Positions 1-13,711 are shown, counted from the stretch's first letter. The stretch is 64,000 nt of DNA from Zanthoxylum bungeanum (GCA_019454045.1 SKCR01034788.1:34010-98009), one strand, 5' to 3'. Numbers and translations are program-made. The notes: generated by a model not told the origin, from the letters alone.

Positions 1-2100
1 AAGATTACTGGTATAGTTACATCCTTGATGAACTATTTGTGTTCCATTAAGGAATCGGTGCCTGGAATAGTATTACTCCGATTTTCATCAAGTTTTACTA
101 TCCTCCCACTTACCACTGCATTTAGGTATTCCTCTTAGGAAAATCGTATGGTGAGCAACAATTAAATTGTTCTCTTGTGAGTTGTATAAGTATTATACTT
201 TGGTTCCCCTAGGATAACCAACAACTTAGGCACTTATCCGATTCAGGTTCTAGTTTGGTATCACCCAAACATATGCCCAGCATACCCAAATCTTCAGGAA
301 TGAGAAAACCTGGTTTCTTTCCTGCTCATATCTAATATGAAGTCTGTCAAACAGATTTTTATGGAACCTTATTCTAAATAAGTTCTGCACTGTTTATTCG
401 TATCCGTTGAAGGAAATGGTAGCTCAGAGTGACTCATGATTAACCTTATCATGTCCAACAAAATTCGGTCTCTCAGTTCGGACACACCGTCAAACTGACG
501 TGTTCCGGGAGGAGTCCTCATTGAAAGAATACTATAGTCTTTCAAGTATATGAGAAACTTATTGCTTAAGTATTTTCATCATGGTCCAACAGTGATGGTT
601 TAATACTTAGCCGATCTGTTTGTCTATTTCATGTCGAAACTATAAAAGTTTCTGATTCGTGTTTCAAAAGAAACACATAACCATAACGCGATGCCACATC
701 CGTTGAAGGTCACGAAATATTCATATCCACCTCTAGCCTAGCTAGATATGGGCCCACCTACGTCACTATGAACCAGGGCTAACAGATCGGTGGCACTTAC
801 ATTTTTACCAAGTAAAGGTGTTTTAGGCACTTTGCCCAATAAACTAGATTCGTAGACATTATTTGAATGGAATCAAATTTTTCCTAGTTCCCACTCTTCA
901 AAAGTGTGGAGATACGAGTCCTTTTTAAATGTGTCCCAAACAACAATGCCACAATTAAGTCTCAACTGATTTACTCAGTTTGAACTATTTTTTGTCATGT
1001 TTAATATGTTTGAGATTTTTTATATTCAAAATATAAATACTGTTATTCACATCTAATGTGTTTATCTCAATATCATCTTTATATAATAAAACACTTTAGT
1101 ATTCTAGAATATAAAGGTATACCCGCAACGGGTTAAACCCTGATACAGAGATAATGTTCCTAGTCAAACTAGTTACATTCAAACAGTTTCCTAATTTAAG
1201 TACACACCCGAAGGATAGTTCCTAAACTTAGGTATCTACGGTTAAAACAGTGACTTTCGTCCCATTTTCAATTCACAGATTAATCTCATCTGAAGTCAGT
1301 ATCCTGCTAATCAGCAGATTCTGCACACCAGTACATATTTATGTACCACATCCAGTATCTAAAATCCAATTTTAATACTAGTTGCGAACATGTTTTATGA
1401 CAAACATATTTGAAGTCAGAGCCTTGCTCGTCTTCAATTCCTTCATGTCTGCCTTGTCCATACGGCAGTCACGCTTCCGTGAGCCCGTTTGCTACAATTT
1501 AGGTAGACATTTTGGGATATATCCTTTATCTTCCTAGAAGATTATAATGATTTTGCCTTTGCCATTTTCGGTACGCCAGAAGCCTATGGCCAAGCCTTGG
1601 CCTTCCGAAATGTCGAAATAAGATGCGCCTTGCGCTTCTTGCCTTATTGCAAACTTTGGCGTTGACTCCTTGAGTATAGCCATTAACTCTCCAAGAGTTT
1701 ACTAATGCAATTTAGTACTTCAAAGATCTAAAATAGATCTATGAAGATCCTTCAATTTCTTTTCATACTTTAAGGATCTAATCCTTAGTTCTGATTAAGA
1801 AATTAAGGAGTCTATTGGCAAGCTTAATGGATTAAGCACTCAAATTATCATCACATGAATATTCCAAATATCATGCTCTACTATTTGCTTAACTCCTGGC
1901 TTAGGCCTAATATGTTATTTTATCAAATAAAGTAACTTATTAGTTTCCAGGACCATCCTTATATTGATTTCTATAATCCAATTATAAAATCAACTATAAA
2001 TGAAATAGTTTGAATACAGTTCAACTGTTTTAATAAAACAACAATTAAATATTAGTCCAACTAATAAATAATTGATTTGACGTAATATTTGATATGAGCG
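1..2100 (-). pseudogene. Copia gag to integrase remnant of copy A
   Basis: Degenerate coding region on the minus strand. About 720-790 reads as the start of the integrase core, matching the ARGGYEYF block of copies B and C. About 1420-1510 is the gag zinc-knuckle region: the cysteine and glycine positions are recognisable, but a one-base deletion before the KRDC part shifts the frame. Stops occur throughout, and no long frame survives on this strand. Order along the element is leader, gag, protease, integrase, the usual copia order. Boundaries are approximate because they rest on similarity to copies B and C within the window. Confidence 0.7.
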
Positions 2101-4169
2101 CGTATGGCAAGTTACTAACGAATATTGCAAATTTAATACTTGCCTCCCACTATTTTTCGGCGAGCCTCTAACCCTCTGTGGAGTACTCGGGAAACCTTGT
2201 TTCCTAGTGGGCTAGGATCCCGTTAAATAACACACAATCTTGACTTTGGCCAACAAATTGTATGATAATTAACTAGGTAGATCTCTAAGATCAATTGGAT
2301 CCCATCCAATTCCTAGATCCAGTAGGTGGACATCCAAGTCCGAAACATATATCTATATATGCTAATATATCCAATATATTGCCTAACATTTTTCCTCTGA
2401 ATCAACTAAGCCTTGGCTTTGGCACAACAAACTTAGTGATCCCAGTTAAGCGGAACCCATTGACCATGGAAAGCTTCGTAATCAATGTCGATGGACAAGA
2501 AGTGATCTTGACTTTAGCCAACAAATCACAACTTGGACAAGACACCAATATGGAACAAAGCCTTCATGATTCAAACACATCCTCGACGGACAAAGGTATT
2601 GACTTTGGCCAACAAACCAATGTCAGTCTTAGATCTTGAGTAAGAATCACTCAATGGAAGGAAAAATGCTTAATATGATGTGAGGGTTTTTCGCGTGCAA
2701 ATTGGCAACCAATTTATTATCTTTTTAAGGTCTCATCATCATACCTTTAAACATGCATTCTAAACACATAATAAGGCGCATATAAATAAATTATAATGAT
2801 ATGCGAATGGATACTTAACACATTATTCCTAGAACAAATCTCTCACTTTCCTCTCTCCCGCTAGCACAAGTATTGCTTCTTCCAGTTAAATAACACTTCT
2901 AAAGAAACCTCATTTACATTGAGGGGAATATGTGAGAAGAGAAATACACAGAGTCAAAGAGGTAATAGGCTGGACACGCAGGTCCAATTAATAAATTCTA
3001 AATTTATTACAACAATTTCCAAAATTGCCCCACCCATCTAATATCCATCAGATATACATTATTCATGCATCGCAACCATTTATTCACACAAGCATGTTAT
3101 CAATAAATCTAATCCAATTAATTAATCTAATAATTAGTGACCATCCAATGTTCAAACAACGATTTGATTTTGCGCGAGTCAAACTCGTTTTGCGAATAAG
3201 TACTCAAAGTACGAATTCTTGAATTAAATTAAACTACTTCATTAAATCCAATTTTATATGCATTTAATACTAATTCGCTATTTAATTCCAAATTAAATAA
3301 TACACTTTATTAATAAACCTTTGCGACTTAGATTCCAAATTTAATCGTTACGGGTCTCAAAGCCCGATTAACATCCAATGTTAATTTAATTAAAGTCCAA
3401 TGGGCTTTCAATTAATTTCTTAAGGCATGGATTTTTGGTCAACTTGGGTCAAACCCAAAGACTAAAGCCCATTTAAAAGAATCACCCTTATATGCCTAGA
3501 AACCAATTTAGGCCCATTAGGCCCAATTAAAAATTAAAGGTCCATTAGTCATAATTGGACTTTATGGAAATGGTTTTGGGCCCAATTGGATCCAACCAAT
3601 TTGCCTAAACCTATCTTGGTACAACCAAGCCTAATTAGCCCAATTACAACATTTCAAGCCCAAATCCAATTTAAGCCCGAATAATTAAATTACCAAAATT
3701 CAAATTTCACAATTTAATTATTCAAAGTGTATTGCCATAATTAATCACCCAAATTAATATTTCCAAAACATCAATTAGCCTAATTAATTATGCTTATCTT
3801 GTTCAATCCATGTCCAACACAATTGAAACAAATCAAATCCATTTTCATGCTTCAAGCTCAAGGTAATTAGGGCAATTTTGTCCAATTCAAATTCAATCCA
3901 ATTATTTCTCAAATCAACAATTCCCAATTGATTTCAACTCATCCAATGAATCAAAAATCAAAAAATACCATGACCATTAGGGTTCCAACATTCGGCCAAG
4001 CCAATAGATCTGGGCAAAAATTGATCCAATCAAATTTTCATGAAATTGATCAAATCAAACTTCAATTAAACATCATTTAAGCATACTCAATCAAACAATT
4101 TCATCAAATCATGCTCAAAATCAATTTACCCAATTTTAACCCTAAGTTCAAGTTTCATGCTTTTAACTT
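2101..4169 (-). other. Leader and non-coding region of copy A with an antisense open frame
   Basis: Long AT-rich stretch between primer site and gag, with no sense coding frame I can support. A plus-strand (antisense) frame of 114 codons lies at 2295-2639 and has counterparts in copies B and C. Three copies of the motif TTGTTGGCCAAAGTCAAG, seen inverted, lie near 2247, 2507 and 2600. The part 2900-4170 is rich in AATTAA-type runs and shows nothing gene-like. Confidence 0.6.
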
Positions 4170-4181
4170 GCTCTGATACCA
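4170..4181 (-). other. Primer-binding site of copy A
   Basis: The minus strand reads TGGTATCAGAGC, a perfect match to the usual plant site complementary to the 3' end of initiator methionine tRNA, one base inside the LTR end. It fixes the orientation of copy A and marks 4183-6203 as its 5' LTR. Confidence 0.93.
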
Positions 4182-4182
4182 T

Positions 4183-6203
4183 TGTTGGGTTTCTCTAAGT
4201 CCCGAGGAGCGAATAAAGCAATGAAACAAAATATGAATACATCAACGAAGTTGCGGAACACTTACATTGAGCGGTTGAGCGAAGCGAGGGACAACAAAAA
4301 CTTTTCTGCCTCCTCCAAGATGCTCGGCAGTGGGCTGTTTTGAAGTTCCTCAAATTCGGCCATGGATGATCCTTGAAGCTCCAAGATTTGTGATGAAATT
4401 CCATGCTCACATGTGCGGTTCCCTATCACCTTTGTATGTTCTCTTTTGAGTGCTAACTCTTGGTGATTCTGCCACAAAAACACCATCTTGCTTCTCCTTC
4501 CATTCACAGCAGAAACCAGAAAACAGAAGAGAATAAACTGCCCTTTGGGCGTGAGAGGGAGAGGAAGAAAGAGAGAGTGAGTTGTGTTGGTTGGTGGCAA
4601 AATGTGTATCTAATACACTTATGAATTTCCAAAATTCATTTTCCTTATTTTTTCTTTCCAAAAGTCAAAACAACTATGCCAACCACTTCCATCAACTATT
4701 CACATCACTCAATCACTCAAGTGACAAGTTGTCACATCACTCAAAGTGACATGTGATTTGACGCTTGATGTGACTAGCGATTTGACGCTTGATGTGACTT
4801 ACGTGCCGCACTCGAATTCAAAATGCGAATGCGCTCACAAACACTCCCGGGCTCGGGTTCGCTAATTCCAAATTAACGAATTTTCCGTTGCGACGTAATT
4901 AAATAATTTTACCTAGCAAAATCACTATTTCCGTCGCTAACGAATTAATTCTAAATTAACTCGTTCGCCCGAATTAAAATCTAATTTAAATTCCGCGTCG
5001 AAATCCAATTTCGTATAATATATCAAATATATTATTTTATTGATTAATTCCAAATTAATCGTTATCTCTCTTTTAATAATATTTTATCCCAGATAAAATA
5101 TCTTCGTAATTAATCCCAGATTAATTTTCTCTCTCATCTAATTAATCCAAGATTAATTAAGTGCGAGTCATACGTCATCGGTGAATCTTCGGGAAGCGAC
5201 CATGAGATCCCCGGATATGTTGGCAGTAAATCCGATTGTCGGACTATCCGAACACGTAAGTACCTAGTACTACATTTGTATCGATTTACAAGACAAGGTT
5301 GGCTTCTAGCAAAGCGCCATGCCTACCCAATTCTACAGAAATATCCTTACAGGAATATATGATCTATATCAGGCGTAGTATACGTAGTATTGCATATTTC
5401 GATCCAGTATCAGATGTCACGTGCAAGGCCTGGGGCTGGAATTGTGTCTGCCCCGTACGAAGCACATATCGGATCTCCGGTAATTAGTCTCTATAATCGG
5501 ATAAACATGACCTAGTCATAATATCCCGATAGCTGCATCATATAAGAGAACGAGTTCCGTATCCTACGTGATCATCATCTCCACTATTATTGGAGTGATA
5601 CTTTCATCTTGACATCACACCCAATACACTACGATTCTCAATATACCCAGAAGAGGCGTACACAGAACCTGTTAAAGCCCTGGGCGACCAAAACCAAAGT
5701 ACATTGATTGTCGCAAGTATTAGCGGTGCAAGTCTCAGGTTAAGACCAAATACATCTACCCTGATTCGGACTTCCATAGACACATAGTAATACTACCAAT
5801 GGAATTCTGAGGGGTCTATCCAGAGCGAAGCTGTTTTCCGTACCATCGGTAAAACACAACCTCCTACTACACTTGCATGAGTATCTTATACGCAAATATA
5901 TGAGAACTATGTTGTTATGCCATCACAATGCGCACAAGTGTAATACTAGTCTATTCCGCATTATCGATGTCCAATCTCGATAATACTACGACTAGGGATA
6001 TTTAATGATTAAACCTTCGTGGATTGATAGTGTCTCATATCATCTCAATCCAGGAACTAATCATAAGGACCTCCTATCATTTATACATCTGGTGATCTAA
6101 TCACAAATGATAAGAGAGCAATTTCCTTTGTCATATAGTTAATTTGTACAACAACACCATGATCTGTACAAATAGTGATGCTATGGGTCATAACTGTCCA
6201 ACA
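4183..6203 (-). repeat. 5' LTR of copia copy A (about 2.0 kb)
   Basis: Runs from TGTTGGA at 6203 (minus) to CCCAACA at 4183. It matches the LTRs of copies B (16784-18854) and C (25779-27795, 36070-38087) in length and content. Contents include the TTAATCCCAGATTAAT-type repeats (about 5080-5160), short repeats of GACGCTTGATGTGAC near 4740-4800, and a CT-rich stretch near the 3' end. In the 99-codon LTR frame that is open in copy C, this copy has a stop codon. Confidence 0.92.
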
Positions 6204-7930
6204 AGAAGAACAAGAATCAGCAATGGAGGGTAGAGAAGAGAGAGAGAGATGTGAATAGTAATGTCTAACAAAACTTATAATGTTTTCCAAACACAACTTC
6301 CTTTTATATTTTCCAAAAACTAAAGTCAAGTGTGTTGGAAAAGATGCATTAAATGCATCCAACCACTTACATCAACAAATGACTAGTGATGTGAGTTAGT
6401 GGGTCCCACCACTTTGAATTCAAAATTCAAGTTGGGTCGCTCAACACACTTCGGGCTCTGGTTCGTTTAATCTGATTAAATAAATTTTTCCGTTGCGACG
6501 TAATTAAATCTAATTTAATTAAATAATAATGCCTAGCAAAATTATTACGGAAGTCGCTTTCGAATTAATTTTAAATTAATTTGTTCGCTCGAATTAAAAT
6601 CCAATTTTAATTCAGCATCGAAATCTAATTTCAATTAATATATCTAATATATTATTTTAGCCCAATTAAATAAATTAAATAGAAAAATTCAATTTCACTA
6701 TTAAATTTATTTTATCGATTAATTCCAAATTAACCGCGTTCTCTCTTCTCGACGAATTTAATCCCAGATAAATTCTAGACGCATGTAATCCCAGATTAAT
6801 TCTTGCCATATTAATCCCAGATTAATTTTTCTCTCTCATAATTAATCGCAGATTAATTTTTCTCTCTCATAATTAATCCCAGATAATTCTGTCCGAGTCA
6901 AATCTCATCGGTGACTCTTCGGGAAGCGATCCAAGAGATCCCTGGATATGTTGGCAGTAAATATGGTCATCGGACTATCCGAACACGTCCGTACCCGGTA
7001 CCACGTTCCTACCGATTTGCAAGACATGGTTGGCTTCTAGCAAAGCACCGTGCCTACCCAATTCCCCAGAAATATTCTTCTACGGAATAAAAGATCTTTG
7101 TCAGGCGTAGTATACATAGTATTGCGTATAACAATCCAATATCGATATCACATGCTAGGCCTAGGGATGGAATTGTGTCTGTCCCGTACGAAGCATATAT
7201 CGGATCTCTGGTAACTAGTCTCTATAATCGGATAATCATGACCTAGTCATATTATCCCGATTACTGCAGTACTTAAGAGTACTAGTTTCGTATCCTACGT
7301 GATCATTATCTCCATATGACTGAAGTGATACTTCCATCTTGACATCACACCCAATACACTACGATTCTCAGTATACACAGAAGAGGCGTACACAGAACCT
7401 GTTAAAGCCCCTGACGACCAAAACCAAAGTATATAGATTGTCGCTAGTATTAGCGATGCAAGTCTCAGGTTAAGACCAAATACACCTACCCTGATTCGGA
7501 TTCCCATAAACACATAGTCATACTACCAATGTGATTCTGAGGGATCTATCCAGAGCGAAGCTGTTTCTGTACCATCGGTAAACAGAACCTCCTATCACAC
7601 TTGCATGAGTATTTAATACCCAAATATATGAGAACTACGCTGTTACGCTTCCATAACACGCACAAGTGTAATACTAGCCTATTCCGCATTATCGATGTCC
7701 AGTCTGGATAATACTACGACTAATGATATTTAATGATTAAACCTTACGTGGATTAATATTGTCTCATATCTTATTAATCTGGTACTAATCATATGGAGTT
7801 TTATCATTTATATATCCCGGTAATCAAATTACAAATGATAAAAGAGCAATTTCCTTGTCACATAGTTAATTTGTACAACAACACCATGTTCTGTACAAAT
7901 AATGATGCTATTGGTCATAATTGTCCAACA
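6204..7930 (-). repeat. Truncated LTR of a related copia subfamily, interrupted by copy A
   Basis: Starts at 7930 (minus) with TGTTGGACAATTATGACC, the family LTR start. It runs to 6204 where copy A begins, so its 3' end is missing here. It differs from copy A in several stretches, notably 6395-6480 and a longer array of AATCCCAGATTAAT units (about 6748-6895), so it is an older or distinct subfamily. The sequence right of 7930 has no polypurine tract, so this is the outer end of a 5' LTR or a solo LTR. Confidence 0.85.
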
Positions 7931-9782
7931 CAACACATTTCATACATTGGTTCTACACTCAGACCAATACTAAATTGAAGTTTGGAAACTTTGTTAAAAC
8001 TCTTTACAAAACTTTTACATCTCGAGTATGGAAGCGTGCTCTACTTGAAGATATGCTTAACTATGAAAATATAATGACAGCTTGTACTAAACTTTTCTTG
8101 CTGTTTAAAAACCCGACACTATGCATACTTTCAGACAATCTGTTTCTATACGTGCTCTTTACGAATCTCACTGTCTATACCTCTCGAATCTTTCATTTCA
8201 TGCTTTTTAAAACTACATAACTACTATTACTTATTTTTGTGAGCTTTCATTCTATACACATATCTAAACATATAATCAACCATCATATCTTATCTACTAC
8301 GATGAGTTCATAGTGAGACACTTACCTGAGGTCTATGATATCCTTTCTCTTTCCCCATCTGTAAAAAAAAATACGGATTGTGAGGGTCGTTAATCATGGA
8401 AAACTTACTGATAGCATAAACTCCCAAACTTTCCCGGAAAATCCAAATAAAATTCATTTTCCGTTTCATTACTCATATACATCCAATACTTATATTAAAT
8501 CATTAAACATTGTTCTATGTCAATTTAGTAGCTCAAATATGCAAATTACGCGTTTCCGAAAACACTGTGGAAGGAACCTAAGCCCTCCGAACCTCTCTAG
8601 AATTACTCAAATAATACCGTATCATCGTAATTAATCTATATTCTTAATTACGTTCATTAAAGCATAAATGCATACGAAGCCCATTTTTTTTACTGGAAAC
8701 TCGCTTACTTATCGGATCGATCCAATTCGCTCCGATTTCTCTCGGATTCTACCATAAACACATATTCAATATACTAATACTCAAACAATTCAGTTTATGC
8801 CATTATTCTACTCTACGAAGCTACTGGAAACACCCGAACATTTAACGGAAAACTTGAAATTAACGAATTTTTACCGGGAGGTCTTACCAAGATTTCGAGG
8901 CCATATACGGACTCCAAAAGATCCCATGAACGCACTGGAATCGATGGAATTTCGATCGGAGGTACTGTTCATTCGACGTTACTAATCACCGCTGCTTTTT
9001 CTCCTCGTTTTGTGCACAACCGAGCACGGATCAGAAAACTCATCACCACCATCTTGTAGTACTATTCGAAAACTTCGATTTGATGGGTGGCTCGGGTCGT
9101 GAAATGAAGCGAGGAGCCGAGATCGAAAAACCTATTTCTGTGTCTTTCTCCCAATTTTTCTCGCCGCTCCGGCCGCCTATTGGGGAATCGCCGGCCACCA
9201 CGTTGCCTGCCTGCTCTAGACGAAGCCGGCGGTGCCGACGCGCATCATCGGGGGTAGCCGACCAACTGTGCGCCGGCCAGACCTCTCTTTCTCTCTCTTC
9301 TCCATCTCTCTCTTGTTTTTCTTCTCTTTTTTTTTTTTTTTTTTTTTTGTAATGATGAACAGTAAAACCTTAAATAAAATATCATTCTTCCAAAAATTAC
9401 AAAATTGCCCCCACTTAAAAGGATATTTTCGAAAATCAACTATTTTGATGCCCTTCTGATGGGAATTTCAAAAAGCGTTCAACATAAAAGTTGTTCGTCT
9501 CGGAATACAAGTCCGATGAATCAAGTTTCAACTCAATCGGAGTTCGTTTGCTATCTTTATAGCCAAAACAAGAAACTCTTACACGTATAATAATAAAATC
9601 AGAAATCGCGTAACAGGTTCTCGAAATCTCACGTTTTCCAACGCGATGAAACTTCACTTAAAAATATTCCAATCTATTTTCCAACACATAGAGCATTATT
9701 TTCGAATATCAATCAGTTTCAAATTCCAAACTTCAATTCAAAAAGTTTCTAGAACCGTTCCGAAAATATTCGGGATATTACA
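7931..9782 (-). repeat. Gypsy-type LTR or LTR fragment
   Basis: The minus strand begins at 9782 with TGTAATATCCCGAATATT, a start typical of plant Ty3/gypsy LTRs. A purine-rich AGAAGGATGGAT lies just outside it (about 9783-9794), which would fit a 3' LTR of a minus-strand element. Inside are a GC-rich block (about 9130-9290), a CT-rich stretch and a 22-base T run (9327-9348). I could not find the other end by eye, so 7931 is only where the neighbouring LTR stops. Open frames here follow the skewed composition and look spurious. Confidence 0.6.
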
Positions 9783-11862
9783 AATCCATCCTTCTAATTA
9801 AGGTTCCATTAGTTTATACAGTTACATATTTGATATATATAGGTAGAAAATTTGAATCTTGAAAAGTTTGAGATTTGAATCTTTCTTTTGTATAATGGTT
9901 ATGTAATATAAAGTACTTACGCCTCGGAGGTACAACTAAAAATTTATCATTTATTCTATTTAATAGAATATTATTTCTATTGGATTGAATATCTTTTCTA
10001 TGATCCCGAGTAATAAATTACATTAATACTTGGTGTGTAACATCAGATGTTGACCATTGTAGAAAAAACTTGACTTATTGAAGTCAAATGTGGAAACGAT
10101 AAACTATAAATGGAACCACATAATTAATAAGATGAAAAGACCCTTAGACATCTTCCATATAAGTCCAATAGGATGTCAGAATCATTTGTGAAGTATTTCA
10201 TACTAAATGATTTTGTTGTTTTCTTATCGAAGAAAATTATCTTATAACTTATAGTGGGAGCAATATTTGATATCGATTCCGGAAGTTAGCATTAAACCAT
10301 AGATCTAAGGTTGTTCATAGCTTACTACAATCAAGTTTGGAACTTGATTAAGCTTTCGTTATGAATCGTTCATAAAATGTGTAAATATTTTGTGCAGTAA
10401 AAACAAAGTGAGCTTATTAAAGGTTTGACCTTTATAGTATGACAGTGAGAAATGTTATACTCAATAATCTATTGTAGATTTTGAGGAAACTTATCTCTAG
10501 TCACACTAATTGAACAATTGAAGATCTGTTGGTTAATATTGATATTAAACTATGTATTTTAGTTAGGAATGCAAAGTGGCGTTCCTGAATGGCTTCTTCG
10601 AATAAGAGATCTATTGTGATTTCTTTGTTTAAAGAGTTCATTCTAGAATAGGCCTGGAGTTTGTATTCTACTAAGATCACAGTTTGATATACTAGCTTAT
10701 AGAGCCAATTATAGACTCAAATGAGCTTTAAGGAAATCTTTGTTCTTTAATTTTGATAACAGTCAGATTGTTTGATTTTATCAAAGCATAGAGAATACAA
10801 ATATGATAGTAGGGTTAGTGGGAGCGTACATATTTCTTTCTGGTGTTATATATTATAATGAAAATATCATTATTAAGGTAATAATGGGATGTTTATAAGG
10901 TAAAAGGTTTACCTAAGTCTTCTTTTCTCCATGATAGCAGTCTGAGTGGTATCTGTTATATTCGATATAAAGTTTTATATATGATATAAAACTAAGAGAC
11001 TTTTGAGATACTTCCATTAGTCGTGCATTATATATGATCTAATAAAGGACATATTAAGTATAACTATTTGACAGTTAGTATAACTGTTTGAAAATTAGTG
11101 TGTCTCTTGTATATAATATTCATCTTTCGTAAAATATGATTCCTTTGTCAAAAGAGAAATTGATTAGAATGTTTAGTAAATCTTATGCATCATAAGATGA
11201 TGGCATAATGAATACTATATTATGTGCGATTAAAGATATCAATTTAATCGTAATTGCTACGAGCTATTTTCGATACCCTGTAGACCATATGATGGGTCTT
11301 GAAACATGTTCTTTGTTATCTTTGAGATATTAAGAACGAGTTTCTTATTCATGGAGAATATAGTCCACAACCATTAGGGTCAGATTAGTTTTGAGTCTAA
11401 TTATGACATTAGATGGTCTACATCATATAGAATCAAAAAAGATGTAGTGGGAGTGTCACAGATGATTCTACTATGTTAGTGAAATTAGATGTAACTTATG
11501 AAGTATTGATTTATGAAGTTGCAAAGTGACCTTATAGTTTAGAAGTTTTGATATTAGTATTGTGTTTGCAGTTGTCTGCATAGTAGTTTGGATTTGATCC
11601 CTACATACATAGACAACTCAGTAGCTATAGCACAATATTCATCTCGCATCTGAGTCATATTGATATAAAACTTAGGTTCTATAAAATATTAATGATGCTA
11701 GCTAAGGGAAACGTTGGGGTTTGTTGGACAAACTCAATATGTTATAGCGAACCTACTCGTTATTGCCTACCTCTTAAGTGCTAGGTGAGCTCTTGAGGGC
11801 CATGTGCATAAAATACATATTGATATATATATATATATGATATCATGGATTAGCACTAGAGC
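9783..11862 (+). pseudogene. Copia G pol remnant (reverse transcriptase and RNase H end)
   Basis: Heavily decayed plus-strand copia pol. About 10790-10880 resembles the KRVSGSA-type reverse transcriptase block seen in copies B and C. About 11595-11680 translates to a stretch with IDNSVAIAQ and then an HID-like part, matching the copia RNase H CDNSxAIAQ...KHIDIKYH pattern. No frame longer than about 30 codons survives. It lies directly upstream of the polypurine tract and LTR at 11863-13707 and is the 3' end of that element. The segment 9795-10700 is too decayed to assign. Confidence 0.6.
11823..11838. repeat. TA dinucleotide run
   Basis: Short AT microsatellite, eight TA units, just upstream of the polypurine tract of relic G. 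Confidence 0.9.
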
Positions 11863-11875
11863 AAGTGGGAGAAAT
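11863..11875 (+). other. Polypurine tract of copia G
   Basis: AAGTGGGAGAAAT directly before the LTR start. It primes plus-strand synthesis in LTR elements and resembles the AAGTGGGAGA tract of copies B and C. Confidence 0.85.
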
Positions 11876-11876
11876 T

Positions 11877-13707
11877 TGTTAGGGTTGGCACTCGAAGCGC
11901 CAATCCTGATCATATTTATGTCTGATTCATGAATACGAATAATTTCTTTTTTCTATAATATTACTTACTTAATGGTATCACCTCTTGTTTTTATATACGT
12001 ATTCGTTCTAATTACGATTACATTGAAACAAAATCTGATTTAGTGATATTTATATATTAGACAAAGATCTCAGGATTTACAACGTAATGTGCAGTTAGAA
12101 CATAATTTGTAATTGACATTATGGAGGGTCATTATAAGTTGTATATTCTAAAAAAATGTTTCTGGTCAATATTTACTAACACTGGTCGGTTAGTAAAATC
12201 CGCTGAGACCAGTACATGTCGTATATCAAGACTTGGTCAGATGGTTTATCCTAATGAACCATGAGTCTTGGGAGACTCGTATAGACATGTAGGTGTTTAT
12301 TTGATAAACACTGAATGACTCACCGAAGATTTCATAATAGATGGTACACCAACATCAATAGGAATCTTCTAGAGTTAAGTAGCATAGTGGTCCTTCGATT
12401 TTCGATACCACTGTGGATATATGAGACATCCTTCACACTTTGATGGTAGTCACGTCACCGATCTATTTAAATCAGACCTCCGCCTGCTCGTTGGGTGTGG
12501 ACTAATGCTCATGATATCCTGTGAGTATCAGATAAAATCCGTCAGTCCTGTGTATAAGGCATATGTATCTTGTACATGTTCGTGATCTAGTAAATCCATG
12601 GTCGTGGTATACTTCGAAAGCGAGTTTCGAGTGTTATTTAGAGATCGTAAATTTGAAAGTCGACTATATTATACATTAGGAATTTGACATTACTATATAT
12701 CTCTGGTATAATATTGATAGTCTGTGACATAGGGATTATACGTATGCAATGACTTTGACTTGCATAGTTTAGCGAGATTATCCGTGGTCGTCATAATTTA
12801 CGAGTGGGTGAATTATGGACACGAAATTTGATTCAGTGACGGATAAATCTAAACTTAGAGAGTCTCACAATATGAAGTGAACTCGTTGAGCACTTGGGAA
12901 ACGCGTTATGAATAATACAAATTATTTATAATACTTCACTGGATTAAATGAGTTAATTCGAATCGTTTAAACGGTTAAACGAAAATACATGCATTAGGGG
13001 ATTTTGGTCAATTAATAATTAATATGTATTTATATTTGATATAAAATTTGATTAGATACATATTAATTAATTGTCAAAAGAGATTTTGACACATGTCATT
13101 AGTATTTGCATTTTGTTATTTAATGTAAATAAAAATACATATATATTAGTAAATTTTATTAATTAATTATTTAGATATTTAAATGTTAAATATTTAAATA
13201 ATTAAATAATATCAATGTTACATAATTGTTATGTAATGTGTTTAATTATTATTGGTTACTAATAATATTAAACTTTAAGGTTGAAGTATTCAATTTGAAT
13301 TTGTCTAATTTAACTTTATGTTTAATTACATTCATATTCATTTATAATAATTGTTATTACACATGTTTAATTATTTTTGGTAACAAGTGGCATGCTTTAT
13401 TTAAAACTTGTAGTTTTCAATTTGGATTTGATAACTTAAACCTTATTAAATAATTTTTAAAAATGACCAAATTGCCCCCAAGTTCGGTTACCCTAGTATA
13501 TAAAGTGAAAAATTATTTTTCCTCTTTCATAAGTCCTCCATGGTCGAAATCCTCTCAAATAGAAAGCTCTCAAAAATATTTCTTGAAGAAACTTGAGAGA
13601 AAGTGAAGAAATCAAGAAGAAAGAAACCCTAGAACTATTCTAGATACTTAAGTTTTTAAAGTTACAATTTAACCCGAACAGCGCTTCCGCTACGCCTGAC
13701 CCCAACA
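11877..13707 (+). repeat. LTR of copia G (1.83 kb)
   Basis: Starts TGTTAGGG at 11877 and ends CCCCAACA at 13707, an imperfect inverted pair. It is preceded by a polypurine tract and followed by a TGATATCAGAGC primer site, so it has internal sequence on both sides rather than flanking DNA on one. The first 140 bases match a minus-strand fragment at 60745-60882. Around 13530-13690 the sequence has the CT- and A-rich make-up common just before the end of copia LTRs. Confidence 0.85.
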
Positions 13708-13711
13708 AAAA

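Larger units (their letters stand above)
1..6203 (-). mobile_element. Ty1/copia LTR retrotransposon copy A, 5' part, running off the left edge
   Basis: Minus-strand element of the same family as copies B and C. Its 5' LTR is 4183-6203, followed leftwards by a primer-binding site, a long leader, gag and the start of integrase. The rest of pol and the 3' LTR lie beyond position 1. The right end TCCAACA at 6197-6203 is the inverse of the LTR terminus TGTTGGA. The base context at 6204 belongs to another LTR of the family, so copy A was inserted into that LTR. The left target duplication cannot be seen. The reading frames are broken by stops and indels, so it is a relic. Confidence 0.88.

Noticed and set aside
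4195..4661. Three overlapping minus-strand frames at the LTR end of copy A
   Set aside because: They lie in the LTR; no counterpart stays open in copies B and C.
9327..9348. 22-base T run as a poly-A tail of a LINE or processed gene on minus
   Set aside because: It sits inside an LTR-like sequence with CT-rich flanks; no gene-like sequence ends there.
9080..9352. Overlapping frames in the GC-rich part of a gypsy-type LTR
   Set aside because: Composition effect; they end in the poly-T run and show no domain.
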